A stretch of 64,000 nt of DNA. Source: Streptomyces sp. SLBN-31. GTDB lineage: Bacteria; Actinomycetota; Actinomycetes; Streptomycetales; Streptomycetaceae. The DNA lies in contig NZ_VFNC01000003.1 of the NCBI RefSeq assembly GCF_006715395.1, forward strand, positions 992,001 to 1,056,000, in the 5' to 3' direction. The notes under the pieces were generated by a model. It saw only the letters and a list, made by a program, of their open reading frames with translations. It did not search any database and was not told the origin of the DNA. The translations under genes and the position numbers were made by a program. This document shows, piece after piece, positions 19,582-29,071 of this stretch. Each line of letters opens with the position of its first letter. The stretch's first letter is position 1.

Positions 19582-21714
19582 ATGAACGCCATCACCGTGG
19601 GCGTCGGCGTGCTCGTCGCCGTCGTGCTGCTCATCGCGCTCACCCTGCTGCTGGTGGTCGGCCGGCTGTTCCGCAAGGTGGAGCAGGGCCGGGCGCTGAT
19701 CATCTCCAAGACGAAGAAGGTCGACGTCACCTTCACCGGGGCCGTCGTCCTGCCGGTGCTGCACAAGGCCGAGTACATGGACATCTCGGTGAAGACCATC
19801 GAGATCCGCCGTACCGGCCGCGAGGGGCTGATCTGCCGGGACAACATCCGCGCCGACATTCACATCAGCTTCTTCGTACGGGTCAACAAGACCGTCGAGG
19901 ACGTCATCAAGGTCGCCCAGGCCATCGGCACGCACACCGCCAGCGACCCGGCGGCGATCCAGGACTTCTTCGCCGCGAAGTTCTCCGAGGCCCTCAAGAC
20001 CGTCGGCAAGCAGCTGGACTTCGTCGACCTCTACACCAAGCGCGAGGAGTTCCGGGACCGGATCATCCAGGTCATCGGCACCGACCTCAACGGCTACCAC
20101 CTCGACGACGCGGCCATCGACTTCCTCGAGCAGACCCCGATGACCCAGCTGGACGCGGCGAACATCCTCGACGCCCAGGGCATCCGGAAGATCACCGAGC
20201 TGACCACCGTCGAGCACGTGCGCACGAACGAGTACGAGCGCACCGAGCAGAAGGAGATCACCCGGCAGAACGTCGAGGCCCGGGAGACCATCCTGGAGCT
20301 CGAGCGCCGCCAGGCCGAGGCGGAGATCAGGCAGCGGCGCGAGGTGGAGACCCTGCGCGCCAAGGAGGAGGCCGTCACCGCGAAGGTGCAGGAGGAGGAA
20401 CGGCTCGGCGCCCAGACCGCCTTCCTGCGCACCGAGGAACAGCTCGGCGTCCAGCGCGAGAACCAGGCCCGCGAGATCGCGGTGGCGCAGAAGAACCGCG
20501 AGCGGGTCATCGCCGTGGAGAACGAGCGCATCGAGAAGGACCGCCTGCTGGAGGTCATCGCACGGGAACGGGAGACCGCCCTGTCGGGGATCGCCAAGGA
20601 CAAGGAGGTCGAGGCCGAGCGCCGGACGGTCGCGGACGTGATCCGGGAGCGGATCGCCGTCGACCGCACGGTCGCCGAGCAGGAGGAGGCCATCAAGAAG
20701 CTGCGCGTCGTCGAGGAGGCCGAGCGCGAACGCCAGTCGGTGATCATCGCCGCGGAGGCCGAAGCGCAGGAGAAGCTGGTCAAGGACATCAAGGCCGCCG
20801 AGGCGGCCGAGTCCGCGGCCAGGCACCGGGCGGCCGAACAGCTCACCCTCGCCGAGGCGCGGCTGAAGTCCGCCGACCTCGACGCGCGGGCCAAGCTGCG
20901 GCTCGCGGAAGGCGTGCAGGCGGAGGAGGCGGCCGCGGGACTGGCCGCCGTGCAGGTCCGCGACAAGGAGGCCGAGGTCACCGAGAAGGCCGGCCGCGCG
21001 GAGGCCGTGGCCACGGAGGCCCGGCTGCGGGCGGAGGCGGAGGGCACGCGGGCGAGGACGCTCGCGGAGGCCGAGGGCGCCGAGGCGCGGCTGCGGGCCG
21101 AGGCCGAGGGCACGCGGGCCAAGGCGCTCGCGGAGGCCACCGGCATCGGCGAGAAGCTCAAGGCCGAGGCCGAGGGCCTGAGCCAGAAGGCGGTCGCGAT
21201 GGCCGCCCTGGACGACGCCTCCCGCGGGCACGAGGAGTACCGGCTGCGGCTGGCCGCGGAGAAGGAGATCCGCCTGGCCGGCCTCGACATGCAGCGGCAG
21301 GTCGCCGAGGCGCAGGCAACGGTCCTGGCGACCGGCCTGGAGAACGCCGACATCGACATCGTCGGCGGCGAGTCCGTCTTCTTCGACCGGCTGATGTCGG
21401 CGATCTCGCTGGGCAAGGGCGTCGACGGCTTCGTCCAGAACTCGGACACCGCGCAGGCGCTGGCGAAGCCCTGGCTCGACGGCACGGCGAGCTTCACCGA
21501 GGACGTGAGCCGCGTGCTGGGCTCGGTCTCCACCGCCGACGTACAGAACCTCACCGTCTCGGCGCTGCTGCTGAAGCTGATGAACACGGGCGGCGCGGAT
21601 TCGGTCGCGCTGCGCCAACTCCTCGACAGGGCGGGCGAACTGGGCGTCGCGGACACGCCCTTGGCGTCCGTGAACGGCACCGCCCCCAAGGGGCGCGGGG
21701 AACTGCGCGACTAG
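19582..21714 (+). CDS. Flotillin-family protein (YqiK-like)
   Basis: 710 residues. Seen: one N-terminal membrane helix (about 5-27), an SPFH/PHB domain (about 30-195: GRALIISKTKKVDVTFTGAVVLP, IEIRRTGREGLICRDNI), then about 370 residues of heptad-rich, Glu/Ala/Arg coiled coil (about 215-585) with repeated EAEGTRA units, and a globular C-terminal tail. Flotillins oligomerise into membrane microdomains and affect secretion, envelope stress and fluidity. GAGGA just upstream supports ATG 19582. The paired YqiJ-like gene and the giant ATPase downstream (123-bp gap) suggest one membrane-associated machine. Confidence 0.93.
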   Translation: MNAITVGVGVLVAVVLLIALTLLLVVGRLFRKVEQGRALIISKTKKVDVTFTGAVVLPVLHKAEYMDISVKTIEIRRTGREGLICRDNIRADIHISFFVRVNKTVEDVIKVAQAIGTHTASDPAAIQDFFAAKFSEALKTVGKQLDFVDLYTKREEFRDRIIQVIGTDLNGYHLDDAAIDFLEQTPMTQLDAANILDAQGIRKITELTTVEHVRTNEYERTEQKEITRQNVEARETILELERRQAEAEIRQRREVETLRAKEEAVTAKVQEEERLGAQTAFLRTEEQLGVQRENQAREIAVAQKNRERVIAVENERIEKDRLLEVIARERETALSGIAKDKEVEAERRTVADVIRERIAVDRTVAEQEEAIKKLRVVEEAERERQSVIIAAEAEAQEKLVKDIKAAEAAESAARHRAAEQLTLAEARLKSADLDARAKLRLAEGVQAEEAAAGLAAVQVRDKEAEVTEKAGRAEAVATEARLRAEAEGTRARTLAEAEGAEARLRAEAEGTRAKALAEATGIGEKLKAEAEGLSQKAVAMAALDDASRGHEEYRLRLAAEKEIRLAGLDMQRQVAEAQATVLATGLENADIDIVGGESVFFDRLMSAISLGKGVDGFVQNSDTAQALAKPWLDGTASFTEDVSRVLGSVSTADVQNLTVSALLLKLMNTGGADSVALRQLLDRAGELGVADTPLASVNGTAPKGRGELRD

Positions 21715-21837
21715 CCACGACGGCGCCGCAGACGACCCACCGCGCCACCCCCTGAACCGTTCCGGAGCCGCCGCACGAGGGGACGGCGGCTCCGGAACAG
21801 TGATGCACCGATCTGTTGAGCATGTGGAGAGGCAACC

Positions 21838-24800
21838 ATGACCACCGGCCCGGACACCCCGCGTGAGGGCTCGTACGAGGCCCACGGCGACGGCGCCTAC
21901 GAGGTGCTGCGCGACCGCCTCACCGCCCAGGCCGCCGAACTCGCCCGCCGCGCCGAACTCCTCAACGCCCGACGCGTCGAGGAGTTCGGCTCCACCGGGC
22001 TGGAGCTCACCGGCAGCGGAAGCCTGCGCACCCCACACAACCGCGTCCCCCGCGACCTGGTCGCCGTCGGCGACGCGCTGCTCCTCGGCAGCACCGCGGC
22101 ACCGGTCCCGGGACGCCCGCCCACAGGCAGCACCGCAGCACCGGTCCCGGGACGCCCGCCCACAGGCAGCACCGCGCCCTCCGACCCGGGACGCCCGCCC
22201 ACGGTCGCCGACGTCCTCACCCTCCACGACCGCGACCTGAACCCCCTGCCCGAGGACGCGGTCCCCGGTCTCCTCGACGATCCTGCCTTCGTCCGCGAGT
22301 TCGCCGAACTCCACCGCTACTTCCGCGACGCCCGCCTCCTCCAACTCCGCCGCCTGGACGACAGGTTGCTGGCCGTCTTCCAGACGGGCGAGCTGACCGA
22401 CGACATCCGTGTGCTGCGCTGGAGCGTGGCGACCGACGGACGGATCTCCTTCCTCGACGCGCGCGGCGAACGCGACCACGTCTTCCCGCCGGCCCACGAC
22501 TTCACCTGGACCCGGACCACCCGCGACGACCACGTCCTCGGCCGCCACCCCCATGTCTGCGTCGACGGCGAGGTGTTCGTCACCACGGTCGGCGGCGCCC
22601 TCACCGTCAGGACCGACGACGACACCGAGACCGCCGACGGCATCCACAGCGAACCGGTCGCCGAACCGCTGCAGTCCCTCGCCGACGCGGAGATCGCGTA
22701 CGCGCGCGTGGGCCCGCTGATCCTCCTGGACGTCCTGCCCTACAAGGAGGAGACCCACCGCCACCTGGTCTTCAACACCCTCACCAGGACCGTCGTCCGC
22801 CTCGACGGCATCGGCCGGTCCTGCCGCCGCCTCCCCGAGGACCAGGGCATCGTCTTCCCCGGCGGGTACTGCCTGGCCACGGGGGCGTACAAGACCTTCG
22901 ACGGCGTCGACACCGACGGCCTAGAACTCGAGCGGACGGTGCGCTCACCGAACGGTGAGGACGTCCTGTTCGCCTACCACGCGCGCGCCACCGGCCGCAG
23001 CCTCCTGCTGTCGTACAACCTGGTCCGCAAGCAGGTCGCCACCCCGCTGACCTGCGACGGCTGGGCCCTGTTCGAGGACGGCGCGCTGACCGTGCTGCGC
23101 CCGCACACCGGCGAGCCCGCCCGCGTCCACCCCGTGCAGCGGTGGACCTCGCCCTACGTCTGCGACACCCACGCGGCCACCCGCCCCGCCGGCACCGGCC
23201 CGCTCGCCCGCGTCGGCAACGCCGACCTCGTCCGGGGCATCTCCGACTGCCTCTCCGTCACCGCGACCGCGGCCGGCACGACGCCGACGACCGAGGTGTA
23301 CGAGGCCCTGGCCGCCGCCTGTGTCCGGGTCACGGACACCCACCACTGGCTCGGCGACCCCGAACTGGGCGACCTGCGCACCCCGTTGGACGCCCTCCAC
23401 GCCACCGCCGAGCAGGTGCTGACCGAGTTCGAGACGGTCCGAACCCTCACCCGCCAGGCGTCCGACGCCATCGAGCAGGCGTCCGAGGACACCACCGCTC
23501 TCGTACGGCGCCTGCGCGGCGAGCCACCGCGCGACGCCGCCTCCTGGATCGACGGCCTCACCGAACTGCGCCGCGCCCAGGGCCGGTTGCTGACGCTGAA
23601 GGACCTCCGGTACGCGGACACCGCCCGCGTCGACGCCCTCGCGGCGGAGGCCGAGACGGACCTGGCGTCGTTCGGCCAGCGGGCGGTGGCGGCGCTGGCC
23701 CGCGAGGACGCCTTCGCCGGCCACCACCGGGACATCGCGGCCCTGGTGGCCGAGGCCGGCGCGCTCGCCACGGCCGCCGAGGCGGCACCGCTGACCGCCC
23801 GGCTGGACGAACTGGCCGAGCGGCTGCGGACGGTCACCGAGGTGGTGGCCGGCCTCGACATCGCCGACGCCACGGTCCGTACGTCCGTCCTGGAGCGGGT
23901 GGCCGAGGTGCTGGGCGGGACCAACCGGGCCCGAGCCGTCCTGGAGGCCCGCCGCCGCGCACTGCGGGACCGGGAGGGCCGCGCCCAGTTCGCCGCCGAA
24001 CTGGCCCTGCTCGCCCAGTCGATCACCGGTGCCCTGGCCGCCGCAACCGACCCGCAGGCCTGCGACACCCAACTGTCACTGCTGCTGGTCCGGTTGGAGA
24101 ACCTGGAGGCCCGCTTCACCGACCACGACGACTTCCTCACCGAACTCGCGGACAAACGCACCGAGATCCACGAGACCTTCGCCGCCCGCAAACAGACCCT
24201 CGCCGACGACCGCGCCCGCCGCGCCGAACAGCTCACCGCCTCCGCCGAACGCCTCCTGGAGACGGTGAACCGCCGGGCGACCGCCCTCCCCGACGCCGAG
24301 GCCATCGGGGCGTACTTCGCCTCCGACCCGATGGTCGCCAAGGTCCGCCGCACCGCCGACGACCTGCGCGCCCTCGGCGACCGGGCGCGCGCGGACGAAC
24401 TGGCGGGCCGCCTCACCGCCGCCCACCAGGAGGCCGGCCGCGCCCTGCGCGACCGCGCCGACCTGTACGCCGACGACGGCCGCACTCTGCGCCTGGGCCG
24501 CCACCGGTTCGCCGTCAACACCGAACCCCTCGACCTCGCGCTGGTCCCGCACGGCCCCGACGGCCTGGCCTTCGCCCTCACCGGCACGGACTACCGCTCC
24601 CCGGTGACCGACCCCGGCTTCGCCGCCACCCGCCCCTACTGGAACCGCCCCCTGCCCTCGGAGTCCCCCGAGGTCTACCGCGCCGAGCACCTCGCCGCCC
24701 GCCTGCTCGCCGAACACGGCCCGACCGCCCTCGCCGGGACCGACCTGGCCGCCCTTGTCCGCCGCACGGCACAGGAGTCGTACGACGAAGGCCACGAACG

Positions 24801-26682
24801 CGGCATACACGACCACGACGCGACGGCGATCCTCACCTCGCTCCTCCAACTGCACACGGAGGCGGGCCTGTTGCGCCACCTGCCCACCGCCCGGGCGGCA
24901 GCCCACCTGTTCTGGACGCACGACACCACCCCCGAGGCCCGTGACACGTGGACGAGACGCGCACGCTCACTCGCCCGCGCGAGGGAGACGTTCGGACCGG
25001 CCCCGGCGATCGCGGACTTCTGCTCGGAGCTGGGTGCGGCGGTGGGTGACGCGGAGGCGGCGGCGTACCTCTTCGAAGAACTCACCACAGGCCCCGACGG
25101 GTTCGTGATGAGCGCCGGCGCCCGCGAGTTCCTCGACAAGTTCCGCCGCACGGTCGGCACTTCGGCCTACGACGAGGACCTGACCGCCCTCGACGACCTG
25201 CCCGCCCGCCGCCAGCTGGTCGAGGCCTGGCTGTCGGCGTACGCCAGGACGAGCGGGTACGCCGACCTGCCCTCCGCCGACCTGGCCGAGGCGATCGCGG
25301 CGGAACTCTGCCCCGCCCTGCCGCGCTACGAGTCGGACGCCCCGCTGACGGCGACCGTGGACGGCCTGCTGGGCACCCACCCCCGCATCACCGCGACCGG
25401 CACCCTGACCCTCCGTATCGACGAATTCATGTCCCGCACAACGAAGTTCAGGACGACGGAGGTCCCGGCCCACCGCGACTACCTGCGCCGGCGGACCGCC
25501 CTGCTGACCGCGGAACGCACCCGCATCCGCGTCGACGACCACCGCCCGCGCGTGATGACGACCTTCGTCCGCAACCGCCTGATCGACGAGGTCTACCTCC
25601 CCCTCCTGGGCGACAGCCTGGCCAAACAGCTGGGCACGACGGCCGGCCCCGGCACGGGCGGCCTCCTGCTACTGGTCTCCCCGCCCGGGTACGGCAAGAC
25701 GACGCTCATGGAGTACGTGGCGGAGCGCCTCGGCCTGGTCCTGGTGAAGGTGAACGGTCCGGCACTCGGCCATCGCGTCACCTCCCTCGACCCGGCCGAG
25801 GCGCCGAACGCCACGGCCCGCCAGGAGGTCGAGAAGATCAACTTCGCCCTCGCGGCCGGCAACAACACCCTGCTCCACGTGGACGACATCCAGCACACGT
25901 CCCCCGAACTCCTCCAGAAGTTCGTGCCGTTGTGCGACAGCACGCGCCGCGTCGAGGGAGTGTGGGACGGCGAGCCGCGCACCTACGACCTGCGCGGCAA
26001 ACGCTTCGCCGTCTGCCTGGCCGGCAACCCCTACACCGAGTCCGGCACCCGCTTCCACGTCCCCGACATGCTGGCCAACCGCGCCGACGTGTGGAACCTC
26101 GGAGACGTGGTGACCGGCAAGGAAGCGGTCTTCGAGCTGAGCTTCATAGAAAACGCCCTGACGTCGAACCCGACCCTCACCGCCCTGGCGGGTCGCCCCC
26201 GAACCGACCTGGACCTCCTCCTCCGCCTGGCGTCACAGGACCCGACGGCCCACCCGTCCCACCTCACCCACCCCTGCGCCCCGGCCGAACTGGACCAGAT
26301 CCTGACGGTCCTCCGCCACCTCCTCACGGCCCGCGAGACGGTCCTGGCCGTCAACCGCGCCTACATGGCCTCGGCGGCCCAGTCACCCGCAACCCGCACC
26401 GAGCCCCCCTTCCAACTCCAGGGCTCCTACCGCAACCTGAACAAGATCGCCCAACGCGTCCACCCGACGATGAACACCGCTGAACTGACCGCGGTGATAA
26501 CCGACCACTACCGCACCGAGGCCCAAACCCTCCCGACAGCCACAGAGGCCAACCTCCTGAAACTCGCGGAACTCCAGGGCGCACAGACCCCGCAGCAGTC
26601 GTCCAGGTGGACGGCCTTGAAACAGCAACACACACGCGCCACCCAGGTCTCCCCGCGACCCTCTCCGACATCCTCCGCCTAG
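21838..26682 (+). CDS. Giant AAA ATPase of the 'DNA repair ATPase' (DUF3686) type
   Basis: 1614 residues. Seen in order: an N-terminal helical segment (VLRDRLTAQAAELARRAEL); three 13-residue repeats (84-122); a long beta-rich region (about 135-500, many DGR/RDG turns); coiled-coil helices (about 520-870); a further linker; and a C-terminal AAA domain with Walker A PPGYGKTT (about 1282-1289) and Walker B LLHVDDIQ (about 1345-1352), followed by a sensor-like CLAGNPY. The family is annotated as DNA-repair ATPase but has no proven role. It follows the flotillin gene by 123 bp; the context suggests a membrane-linked remodelling ATPase, which is an inference. Confidence 0.85.
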   Translation: MTTGPDTPREGSYEAHGDGAYEVLRDRLTAQAAELARRAELLNARRVEEFGSTGLELTGSGSLRTPHNRVPRDLVAVGDALLLGSTAAPVPGRPPTGSTAAPVPGRPPTGSTAPSDPGRPPTVADVLTLHDRDLNPLPEDAVPGLLDDPAFVREFAELHRYFRDARLLQLRRLDDRLLAVFQTGELTDDIRVLRWSVATDGRISFLDARGERDHVFPPAHDFTWTRTTRDDHVLGRHPHVCVDGEVFVTTVGGALTVRTDDDTETADGIHSEPVAEPLQSLADAEIAYARVGPLILLDVLPYKEETHRHLVFNTLTRTVVRLDGIGRSCRRLPEDQGIVFPGGYCLATGAYKTFDGVDTDGLELERTVRSPNGEDVLFAYHARATGRSLLLSYNLVRKQVATPLTCDGWALFEDGALTVLRPHTGEPARVHPVQRWTSPYVCDTHAATRPAGTGPLARVGNADLVRGISDCLSVTATAAGTTPTTEVYEALAAACVRVTDTHHWLGDPELGDLRTPLDALHATAEQVLTEFETVRTLTRQASDAIEQASEDTTALVRRLRGEPPRDAASWIDGLTELRRAQGRLLTLKDLRYADTARVDALAAEAETDLASFGQRAVAALAREDAFAGHHRDIAALVAEAGALATAAEAAPLTARLDELAERLRTVTEVVAGLDIADATVRTSVLERVAEVLGGTNRARAVLEARRRALRDREGRAQFAAELALLAQSITGALAAATDPQACDTQLSLLLVRLENLEARFTDHDDFLTELADKRTEIHETFAARKQTLADDRARRAEQLTASAERLLETVNRRATALPDAEAIGAYFASDPMVAKVRRTADDLRALGDRARADELAGRLTAAHQEAGRALRDRADLYADDGRTLRLGRHRFAVNTEPLDLALVPHGPDGLAFALTGTDYRSPVTDPGFAATRPYWNRPLPSESPEVYRAEHLAARLLAEHGPTALAGTDLAALVRRTAQESYDEGHERGIHDHDATAILTSLLQLHTEAGLLRHLPTARAAAHLFWTHDTTPEARDTWTRRARSLARARETFGPAPAIADFCSELGAAVGDAEAAAYLFEELTTGPDGFVMSAGAREFLDKFRRTVGTSAYDEDLTALDDLPARRQLVEAWLSAYARTSGYADLPSADLAEAIAAELCPALPRYESDAPLTATVDGLLGTHPRITATGTLTLRIDEFMSRTTKFRTTEVPAHRDYLRRRTALLTAERTRIRVDDHRPRVMTTFVRNRLIDEVYLPLLGDSLAKQLGTTAGPGTGGLLLLVSPPGYGKTTLMEYVAERLGLVLVKVNGPALGHRVTSLDPAEAPNATARQEVEKINFALAAGNNTLLHVDDIQHTSPELLQKFVPLCDSTRRVEGVWDGEPRTYDLRGKRFAVCLAGNPYTESGTRFHVPDMLANRADVWNLGDVVTGKEAVFELSFIENALTSNPTLTALAGRPRTDLDLLLRLASQDPTAHPSHLTHPCAPAELDQILTVLRHLLTARETVLAVNRAYMASAAQSPATRTEPPFQLQGSYRNLNKIAQRVHPTMNTAELTAVITDHYRTEAQTLPTATEANLLKLAELQGAQTPQQSSRWTALKQQHTRATQVSPRPSPTSSA
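22087..22203 (+). repeat. Three tandem 39-bp units inside the giant ATPase gene
   Basis: Units at 22087-22125, 22126-22164 and 22165-22203 encode GSTAAPVPGRPPT twice and GSTAPSDPGRPPT once. Units 1 and 2 differ by a single base, which implies recent duplication; the third is more diverged. Frame is kept, so the repeat number could vary between strains without breaking the protein. Confidence 0.9.
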
Positions 26683-26703
26683 AGACGAACCCTTGGCGTC
26701 TCT
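26681..26703 (+). terminator. Hairpin at the end of the giant ATPase gene
   Basis: AGAGACG (26681-26687) pairs with CGTCTCT (26697-26703) around a 9-base loop and overlaps the TAG stop codon; the following bases are CACTCCTTTCC. A second weak inverted repeat, CATTCC/GGAATG, lies at 26730-26748 in the leader of the next gene. Confidence 0.55.
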
Positions 26704-26831
26704 CACTCCTTTCCTGACCAGGAATCAGACATTCCGGGATCGGGAATGCGCTTCACGGGAACGTGCCGTTCGAATCGGCCCTCCTGATCGACAGGCTGAC
26801 CCGACCAGTCGGCCGTGATCAAGGGGGATTC

Positions 26832-28022
26832 ATGCGCGTCGCGCAGCACAGACGGGTCCTCGCCGCAGCCGTGACCACGGCCGCGGCGATACTCGCGCTC
26901 GTCGACGTACCCGCGAGCGCCCAGCCCGCCGACCTGGCCGCTCCGACGGCGGCGAACGCCGACACCACGGCACTCGCTCAGCTCGCCGAGGGCTATCTGC
27001 AGCAGCGCGCCGACATGCTGACGACGTCCCGTCCGCCGGTGAGGGCCGCCGTCGTCCACGTAAAGGCCACGCGCGCCATGGCCGCTCGCACACAGGACGA
27101 TCTCGCCGCCCTCGCGGAGAAGGGCAAGAGGTACAGGGAAGTCGACGGCGGCTACACAAAGGCGCGGGTCGACGTGAACGTCACCGACACCACCGTCTCC
27201 GGTCGGACAGCGACACTGCAACTCACCGAGCACACACGCCTCTACCCGCCGTTCACGGCCCAGGAGGTCGAGAAGGGAGCGCCGGAGTACGAGGAACTGT
27301 CGCTGCCCCACACGGTGCAGTACGCCCAGGGAACCGACGGCACGTGGCTGCTGTCGTCCGACAAAGCCGATACGGAGGGTGGCCCGACGCCGACGACACA
27401 GGTCTCGGACGTGGACGCCGGCGCCGGCGCGGACGACGGGGGCGGTAAGGCGGACGAGGACGAGGGAGGCAAGGACGCCCCCTCCGACACGACCCCGCTG
27501 CCCGACGCCACGGTCGACGACCTCGTCAAGCCGTCGGTTGCCGCCGGCTACAGCTACAACAAGATGGTGGCTTACGCCGACAAGTACTGGGACCACCACA
27601 ACGGCGCCTTCCGCACGTACGGCAACGACTGCACCAACTTCATCTCGCAGGCGATGCTGGAGGGCGGATGGGGTCCCAAGGGCGGCGCCATCATCCAGCG
27701 GACCAGCAACAAGTACTGGTTCTACGGACCGACGAAGTTCACCACCAGCTACACCTGGGCCGGCGCCGAGAACTGGTACTGGTTCGCGAAGAAGCACTCG
27801 AAGCGAACCAAGATCCTGGACAACGTGTGGAAGCTGGCCAAGTCGGATGTGCTGCAAGCCGACTGGGACCGCAACGACAACATCGACCACACGATGATCG
27901 TCACGAAGAAATACCAGGGCACGCCGTACCTGACGTACCACACCGGCGACACCCACAACAAAAGCCTGAACAAGCTGCTCTCCGACCATCCGCGCACCTG
28001 GTGGTACGCACACCGCACCTGA
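26832..28022 (+). CDS. Secreted Amidase_6-like protein
   Basis: 396 residues. Seen: a signal peptide (RRVLAAAVTTAAAILALVDVPASA, cleavage near residue 30), an intermediate domain resembling a stalk (about 40-180), a Gly/Asp/Glu-rich linker (about 195-225), and a C-terminal putative amidase domain (about 235-396) with GNDCTNFISQAM, where Cys267 is the likely nucleophile, and DHTMIV with His353. Amidase_6 proteins are NlpC/P60-like cysteine hydrolases of unknown substrate, often acting on cell wall or peptides. ATG 26832 follows AAGGGGGA. The next gene is a lipoprotein 42 bp downstream and may be co-expressed. Confidence 0.85.
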   Translation: MRVAQHRRVLAAAVTTAAAILALVDVPASAQPADLAAPTAANADTTALAQLAEGYLQQRADMLTTSRPPVRAAVVHVKATRAMAARTQDDLAALAEKGKRYREVDGGYTKARVDVNVTDTTVSGRTATLQLTEHTRLYPPFTAQEVEKGAPEYEELSLPHTVQYAQGTDGTWLLSSDKADTEGGPTPTTQVSDVDAGAGADDGGGKADEDEGGKDAPSDTTPLPDATVDDLVKPSVAAGYSYNKMVAYADKYWDHHNGAFRTYGNDCTNFISQAMLEGGWGPKGGAIIQRTSNKYWFYGPTKFTTSYTWAGAENWYWFAKKHSKRTKILDNVWKLAKSDVLQADWDRNDNIDHTMIVTKKYQGTPYLTYHTGDTHNKSLNKLLSDHPRTWWYAHRT

Positions 28023-28064
28023 CAGGCTGCCGACCCCCTCACAGGAACAACCAAGGAGTGCGCT

Positions 28065-28529
28065 GTGGAACGTCGACGACTCCTGGCCGTGCTGGCCGCC
28101 CTGGCCGTCGCATCCGGCTGCTCGTCCCCTGACGACAAGTCCGCGTCCTCAAGCCCTTCGAGTTCGGCATCCGCCGATGGGGCGCGCGGAGCGGTCGAAG
28201 CCTACGTGGCCGCACTGAACTCCCGCAGTGTCACCGACCTGATCGCCGCCGGTGGTGTCGAGGACGCGAAGTGGTCGAGGCAGGAGGCGACGCAGATCCT
28301 CGCGGACCGGGGCGGGCGGGGATGGAAGATCAAGGGCGTGCAGATCGAGCACGACATGGGCCCGGACACCGGCTCGGCCCGCCTTGTGGCCGAGGACAAG
28401 GAGGGTAAACCGCTGCGGGACACCTTCACCGTGACGCGGCGAAAGGGCAGGTGGCACCTGGTGGTCTTCACGCACCAGCCGACCAAGCCGGGCAAGAAAC
28501 CCGCCTCAACCGCCACCCCCGCTTCCTGA
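28065..28529 (+). CDS. Small lipoprotein of unknown function
   Basis: 154 residues, starting at GTG 28065 after AAGGAG (28051-28056). Signal sequence RRRLLAVLAALAVASGC with a lipobox (VASGC) marks Cys19 for lipid attachment; a Ser/Asp-rich spacer follows. The rest (about 45-140) looks like a small NTF2-like or DUF4878-type fold (AVEAYVAALNSRSVTDLIAAGG ... KGRWHLVVF, in parts). Likely tethered to the outer face of the membrane. It is the last chromosomal gene before the integrated element. Confidence 0.8.
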   Translation: MERRRLLAVLAALAVASGCSSPDDKSASSSPSSSASADGARGAVEAYVAALNSRSVTDLIAAGGVEDAKWSRQEATQILADRGGRGWKIKGVQIEHDMGPDTGSARLVAEDKEGKPLRDTFTVTRRKGRWHLVVFTHQPTKPGKKPASTATPAS

Positions 28530-28724
28530 CACGCCGACTGGGGCAGCCTGCGCCGGTGACAGCGCTGAAGGGAACGCGCTGGCGAAGGCCCTTACATGAC
28601 CAGGAGACGCAGCCCCTACGAGCCGTCGGCGGTACAAGGGCCCGGTCCGGGTCTGTCGATGCAGCCAGAGGTTGCACTCCCCCCACCGGCAGCCGAATGG
28701 CTCCCAATACAGGCCCCCAAAGCA

Positions 28725-28764
28725 GGTCAGACCCGCCGCTGATCCCTCAACGACGGGTCTGACC
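28725..28764 (-). terminator. Displaced terminator of the tRNA-Pro gene, outside attL
   Basis: Perfect 11-bp inverted repeat: GGTCAGACCCG (28725-28735) and CGGGTCTGACC (28754-28764), loop of 18. Read on the minus strand it would follow the tRNA 3' end by 13 bases in the chromosome before integration and be followed by TGCTTT. The integrated element now separates it from the intact tRNA by 15.7 kb. It may also stop transcription from the lipoprotein gene. Confidence 0.65.
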
Positions 28765-28776
28765 TGGTGTTTCATT

Positions 28777-28821
28777 GTCGGGGTGGCGGGATTTGAACCC
28801 ACGACCTCTTCGTCCCGAACG
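28777..28821. other. attL, 45-bp core
   Basis: Identical over 45 bases to 44455-44499 and mismatched on both sides (T versus C before, C versus A after). It is the 3' part of a tRNA-Pro gene from the anticodon stem to the discriminator base, with no 5' half, so it is not a tRNA gene. Confidence 0.93.
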
Positions 28822-28923
28822 CCATCAGCAGCCGTCTTGGCCTCCGTAACCATCTTGCTGGCCAGGGAGTTCGTTGTGGGCACCGTCCGTGGACGTCCAG
28901 TACCGTCTTCAGTCGGTCATGCC

Positions 28924-28946
28924 GTTTGGCCCCCCGTTTGGCCCCC
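28924..28946 (+). repeat. Arm-type repeat candidate near attL
   Basis: Two head-to-tail copies of GTTTGGCCCCC(C). Near-identical doublets occur at 30400-30421 and, 49 bases from attR, at 44382-44406. In the excised circle the first and last would flank the attP core on both sides in the same orientation, as integrase arm-binding sites do. Confidence 0.5.
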
Positions 28947-29071
28947 GGGATGGAGTGCCGGGCAGAACGCAGAGCGATTGGCCGATGCAACGGCCATCAC
29001 GCCCTGAGAGTGCTCGTTGGACGTGGGGCGCGTCCCGTCGATAGTGACGGTTTGATAGCTTCCTCTGGACG

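Noticed and set aside
18781..22764. Long minus-strand open frame opposite the flotillin set
   Set aside because: Shadow of the flotillin and ATPase genes; no motif, no ribosome site.
28777..28821. Second tRNA-Pro gene at the left end
   Set aside because: Only the 3' part is present; it is the attL copy.
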